NCBI GenBank assembly: GCA_963575745.1
Contig: CAUYUJ010014195.1
Span: 23,501 to 87,500, forward strand
Source: Prorocentrum cordatum
Lineage: Eukaryota > Sar > Dinophyceae > Prorocentrales > Prorocentraceae
Length of the DNA: 64,000 nt
Reading direction: 5' to 3'
Shown here: in pieces, positions 61,357 to 64,000 of the stretch
Layout: the number at the start of each line of letters is the position of its first letter
Numbering within the stretch: the first letter of the stretch is position 1
Notes under the pieces: generated by a model
Seen by the model: only the letters and a program-made list of their open reading frames with translations
Told to the model about the DNA's origin: nothing
Databases searched by the model: none
Program-made: the position numbers and the translations under genes

Positions 61357-61690
61357 CTACTGTCGCCCATGTCCGCCTGGCTGTATTTAGTCTCGGCATG
61401 CTTGCCGGTCACTATCCACGTAGAGCGGGTAGATATCGTTGCCTTTGGCTTCTGCGGACCTAGGGGTAGATCACATCGAGATTGACAATGTTCACGTGGA
61501 TCGCGATGTATAGTGCGATGATTTTGATAATGCTCCCGTAGATTGTATGCATTCCACGAAGATCGTGAAATACTTGGTCGCGAATGTATGGCACGGCGGG
61601 CTGTCCGTTGCGTGGTGGAGCGCGCTCGGGCCGGCCCCCCGGCCCACGGGTGGTGGGAAGTACGCTAGCCCAGGGATCAGATGGACCTCC
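61357..61690. other. Low-copy spacer
   Basis: AT-richer than its surroundings at 61480-61600. It could hold the upstream part of the minus gene, but no exon is evident. Confidence 0.3.
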
Positions 61691-62520
61691 TCCTACACGT
61701 CCTTATCCTCCTCCCTCCTCTCCTTTCCTCCCACTCCCTCCCCCTCGCCCTCCTCCTCCTCCTCCTCCTCCTCCTCATCACCACCATCATCAGCAGCATC
61801 ATCGTCATCACCACCACCGCCACCAACACCATCACCATCACAATAACCATCACCATCCTCCTCCTCCTCCTCCTCCTCATCATCATCATCATCATCATCA
61901 TAACCATCACGTCTGTCACCAAAATCATAACATCACCATCACCATCACCATCATCATCATCATCATCATCATCGTCATTGTCCTAGTCCTCCTCCTCCTC
62001 CTCATCACCATCATCATCATCATCAACACGGTCGCCATGCTAATCATTATCATCATCATAATCAGCAGGGTCATCATCAGTATCAGTATCCTCATCATCA
62101 TCATCATCATCATCATCATTACCATCACCATCATCATAATAACCACTAGCATCAGCATCAGCACCATCATCACAATCACAATCACCATCACAAACACCAT
62201 CACCATCACCACTATCACCATCACCATCACAATCCTCACCCTCATCCTCCTCCTGTTCCTCCTCCTCATCATCATCACCAGCATCATCGCCATTATTATC
62301 ATAATCATAATCATCATCTTCGTCATCACCATCATCATCATCACTAGCATATGTAGCAGCATCAACATCAACATAATCATCGACATTATTATCATAATCG
62401 TCTTCATCATCAACAGTATCATCATCATTCTCATCAGCATCAGCATCAGCATCAGCATCATCATCTGTTCCCTCGTGCCGCTCATCCCCCTCCTCCTCCT
62501 CCTGTTACCCTCTCCTCCTC
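61691..62520 (+). repeat. TCC/(CAT)n/(CAC)n microsatellite, 830 bp
   Basis: TCC runs at both ends flank CAT/CAC/CAA triplets. The architecture (TCC-CAT-TCC) is the same as at 34.2-34.7 kb. Apparent ORFs are poly-I, poly-H or poly-M. Confidence 0.95.
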
Positions 62521-62629
62521 CATTCTCGCCCTCTCGTTCCCCACCCGCCCGTTCGATAATGAGCACAAGAAAGGTTATGTGGGCTCTCTGGGGAACTTCG
62601 GACTGACCATCGCGACCGCCGAGAATTAC

Positions 62630-62985
62630 CATTTAGTGGCACTGCGTGGCCGCTTATGGGCTTGCAGCGGCCGTCTAGTGGCACTTAGTGGCACTTTGTG
62701 ACCCTGAAACTTACCATTTAGTTGTACCTGGCGGCCGCTACTGGCTCCGAGTACCATTTAGTGGCACTTAGTGGCCGCTAGTGGCTCCGAGAATAGCCAT
62801 CTAGTGGCACATGGTGGCCTTTAGTGGCACCGATAATGAACATACCATTTAGCGTCCCTTAGTAGCCCGAGATCTACCATTTAGTGGCACTTAGTGGCCG
62901 TTAGTGGTTCCGAAAATTACAATGTAGTGGCACTTAGGGGCCGTTAGTGGCTCCGAGAATTACTAGTTGGTGGCACTTAGTGGCC
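62630..62985 (+). repeat. CCATTTAGTGGCACTTAGTG tandem repeat
   Basis: About six irregular units of ACCATTTAGTGGCACTTAGT, then GGCCGCTAGTGGCTCCGAGA repeat at roughly 55-65-base spacing. The last unit is cut by the MITE that begins at 62991. Confidence 0.85.
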
Positions 62986-62990
62986 GCGTA

Positions 62991-63170
62991 CTCCAGATTT
63001 CGTAATAAAGGGAGGGGGTCTCATTTCGTGGGGGGTCTCTTCCAGGCTATCTTGGAGGGCCTGGGGGGGTCTGGGGACGATGTTTTGGAGGGTTCTCCCA
63101 CGAGGGGGGGTCTGAAATGGCTTGTCTTGGAGGGTCCAAGACCCCCTCCCTTTTATTACGAGATCTGGAG
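62991..63170 (+). mobile_element. CTCCAGATTTCGTAATAAAG MITE, copy C
   Basis: 180 bp, same orientation as copy B, ends CTCCAGATTTCGTAATAAAG and inverse of CTCCAGATCTCGTAATAAAA, flanked GTA|...|TAG (TA duplication). It is inserted at the end of the TTTAGTGGC array. Confidence 0.9.
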
Positions 63171-63263
63171 TAGCCCCATCTGGGCCACGGGCATGTAAAT
63201 CAAGGCTCGGGGTCGCCGACCTCCGTGAGACCACGGGCGCGCGAGCGAGACCGCCGGCCCCAC

Positions 63264-63334
63264 CGGGGCCGCAAACGCTCGTGCCGCGCCAAGTGCCGCT
63301 GTCTTCAAAAAACAGCCCAACTCGAAGACATTCT
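63264..63334 (-). CDS. Candidate exon following the J-domain exon
   Basis: The acceptor is GGGGAACTGTAG and the donor GTGGGGCC. The 71 bases are two bases plus 23 codons, NVFELGCFLKTAALGAARAF and AAP, and the two-base lead completes the codon left by the J-domain exon (giving E). Hydrophobic, possibly a membrane or helical segment. Weaker than its neighbour. Confidence 0.35.
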
Positions 63335-63450
63335 CTACAGTTCCCCAAGTTGGCCACACAGGAAAGGCGATGGCGACACGCACGAGGACAAACTGGAGAA
63401 GGTAGAAGGAAGAGGGGCCGGGAGAGAGTACAAGCAAAAGACCAACGCGC

Positions 63451-63563
63451 CTGAGCCCATGATGCCAAAGCAATACTGCCGGTACACTGCGCGCATCTGC
63501 TCGTCCATGATGACAGCATAGGCCTGCTTCAGCTTCGTCCACCGCGCCTCACGAATAGGCCGA
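63451..63563 (-). CDS. J-domain (DnaJ-like) exon
   Basis: The acceptor CATTCTCGCTTGCTCAG ends at 63564 after a pyrimidine-rich intron of about 300 bases. The donor is GC (CTCAG|GCGCG), a class used by dinoflagellates. The 113 bases are 1 + 37 codons + 1: RPIREARWTKLKQAYAVIMD, then EQMRAVYRQYCFGIMGS. L-x2-AY-x-V-x2-D-x3-R-x2-Y-x5-G is the helix III-IV part of a J domain. The HPD motif would be in an upstream exon not visible here. Predicted Hsp70 co-chaperone; partner and location unknown. Confidence 0.6.
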
Positions 63564-63564
63564 C

Positions 63565-64000
63565 TGAGCAAGCGAGAATGGAGACAAGGAAGCGGGAGGG
63601 GGAGGGCAGGATGTGAAAGCCAACATGAGAGAAGAGTCAGGGGGTAGAAGATAGGCGGGAAGGGGCGCAGGCGAGATGACATGGGGAAAATGAGAGGGGC
63701 GATGGCGGGGCGGCGAAAAAGGAAGTGATACGGGGAAGGGGTCAGACGAGGAGATGAGAGGGGAGATGAAGTGGAATGATAGCAGAGGCAGAAATCGATG
63801 GTGTGCAATACACGGGGTGAACTATGTTGTGTGCAATGTCTGGTGTGATGCGGTGCAGCAGACAGGTTGCAACCTACGCGGAGCAAAAATCCGCCGATCC
63901 TCTCGGCGCGTGTGAGGGGAAATCCTCGGACGTTCGTCCTGGGGTGATCATGGAAGGTGCCTTTCCATTCGCAGCTCTCCCTCCTTCTGCAGCGGCCACT
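63565..64000 (-). other. Probable intron of the J-domain gene
   Basis: On the minus strand this is strongly pyrimidine-rich (TCTCATTTTCCCC, CCCCTCTCATC) up to the acceptor, as expected of an intron. A possible donor GTAGGTTGC lies near 63877, with unassigned open sequence beyond to the window edge that may hold the preceding exon. Confidence 0.4.

Noticed and set aside
61584-62606. 340-codon ORF rich in Ile/His
   Set aside because: Produced by CAT/TCC triplet repeats; no non-repetitive protein segment.

Overview
This window looks like nuclear DNA from a dinoflagellate. The evidence is: degenerate reverse-transcriptase LINEs of the type abundant in those genomes; short protein-like exons bounded by polypyrimidine-tract AG acceptors and GT or GC donors; a cysteine-cluster gene of the kind found beside KDZ-type transposases; high GC; and an extreme load of simple repeats, minisatellites and small inverted-repeat elements. 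No rRNA, tRNA, operon, Shine-Dalgarno site or CRISPR array was found, so a bacterial or organellar origin is unlikely. The species cannot be fixed from the sequence.

Layout. 0-13 kb: GC-rich low-copy DNA, microsatellites, a 53-bp tandem repeat (1.15-1.33 kb), a 2.9-kb A+C-skewed Q/T/H-rich decayed coding-like tract (1.64-4.49 kb), a 330-bp tandem array (4.5-5.8 kb), and alternating GATCGATA and GTCCCGTG minisatellites (6.2-7.85 kb). 13.7-18.9 kb: a long dead LINE on the minus strand. 19.3-20.1 kb: three phase-compatible exons of an unidentified minus-strand gene. 20.3-25.3 kb: two near-identical 165-bp palindromic elements, TCC repeats, and exons including one resembling the start of a cyclic-nucleotide-binding domain. 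26-27.5 kb: a roughly 90-bp satellite. 27.66-28.44 kb: two converging gene ends. 28.9-32.3 kb: a TG-rich tract and a 77-bp array with a 154-bp higher-order dimer.

33-38 kb: CCAAGA-type minisatellite and small elements. 37.74 kb: a LINE reverse-transcriptase fragment that stops where a GTACTAGTAC-based satellite begins. The matching downstream part of a LINE ORF reappears at 52.94-53.45 kb on the same strand, immediately after another GTACTAGTAC satellite. The intervening 14.8 kb holds the satellites (38.1-41.2 and 52.2-52.9 kb), an exon truncated by the satellite (41.2-41.4 kb), three full and one partial copy of a composite element with conserved ends (one full copy, at 36.06 kb, lies outside), and two of the most convincing protein genes in the window: a cysteine-cluster gene (43.1-44.7 kb) and a zinc-knuckle/alanine-rich/coiled-coil gene (47.6-49.35 kb), both on the minus strand.

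53.5-64 kb: more repeats, several MITE-like families with clear terminal inverted repeats, a protein-like exon at 61.1 kb, and a J-domain (DnaJ-like) exon pair at 63.3-63.6 kb on the minus strand. Most plausible exons lie on the minus strand, as expected for unidirectional gene clusters; 27.8-27.9 kb is the one clear convergent point. Gene density is very low. All exon boundaries are read by eye and need transcript support.
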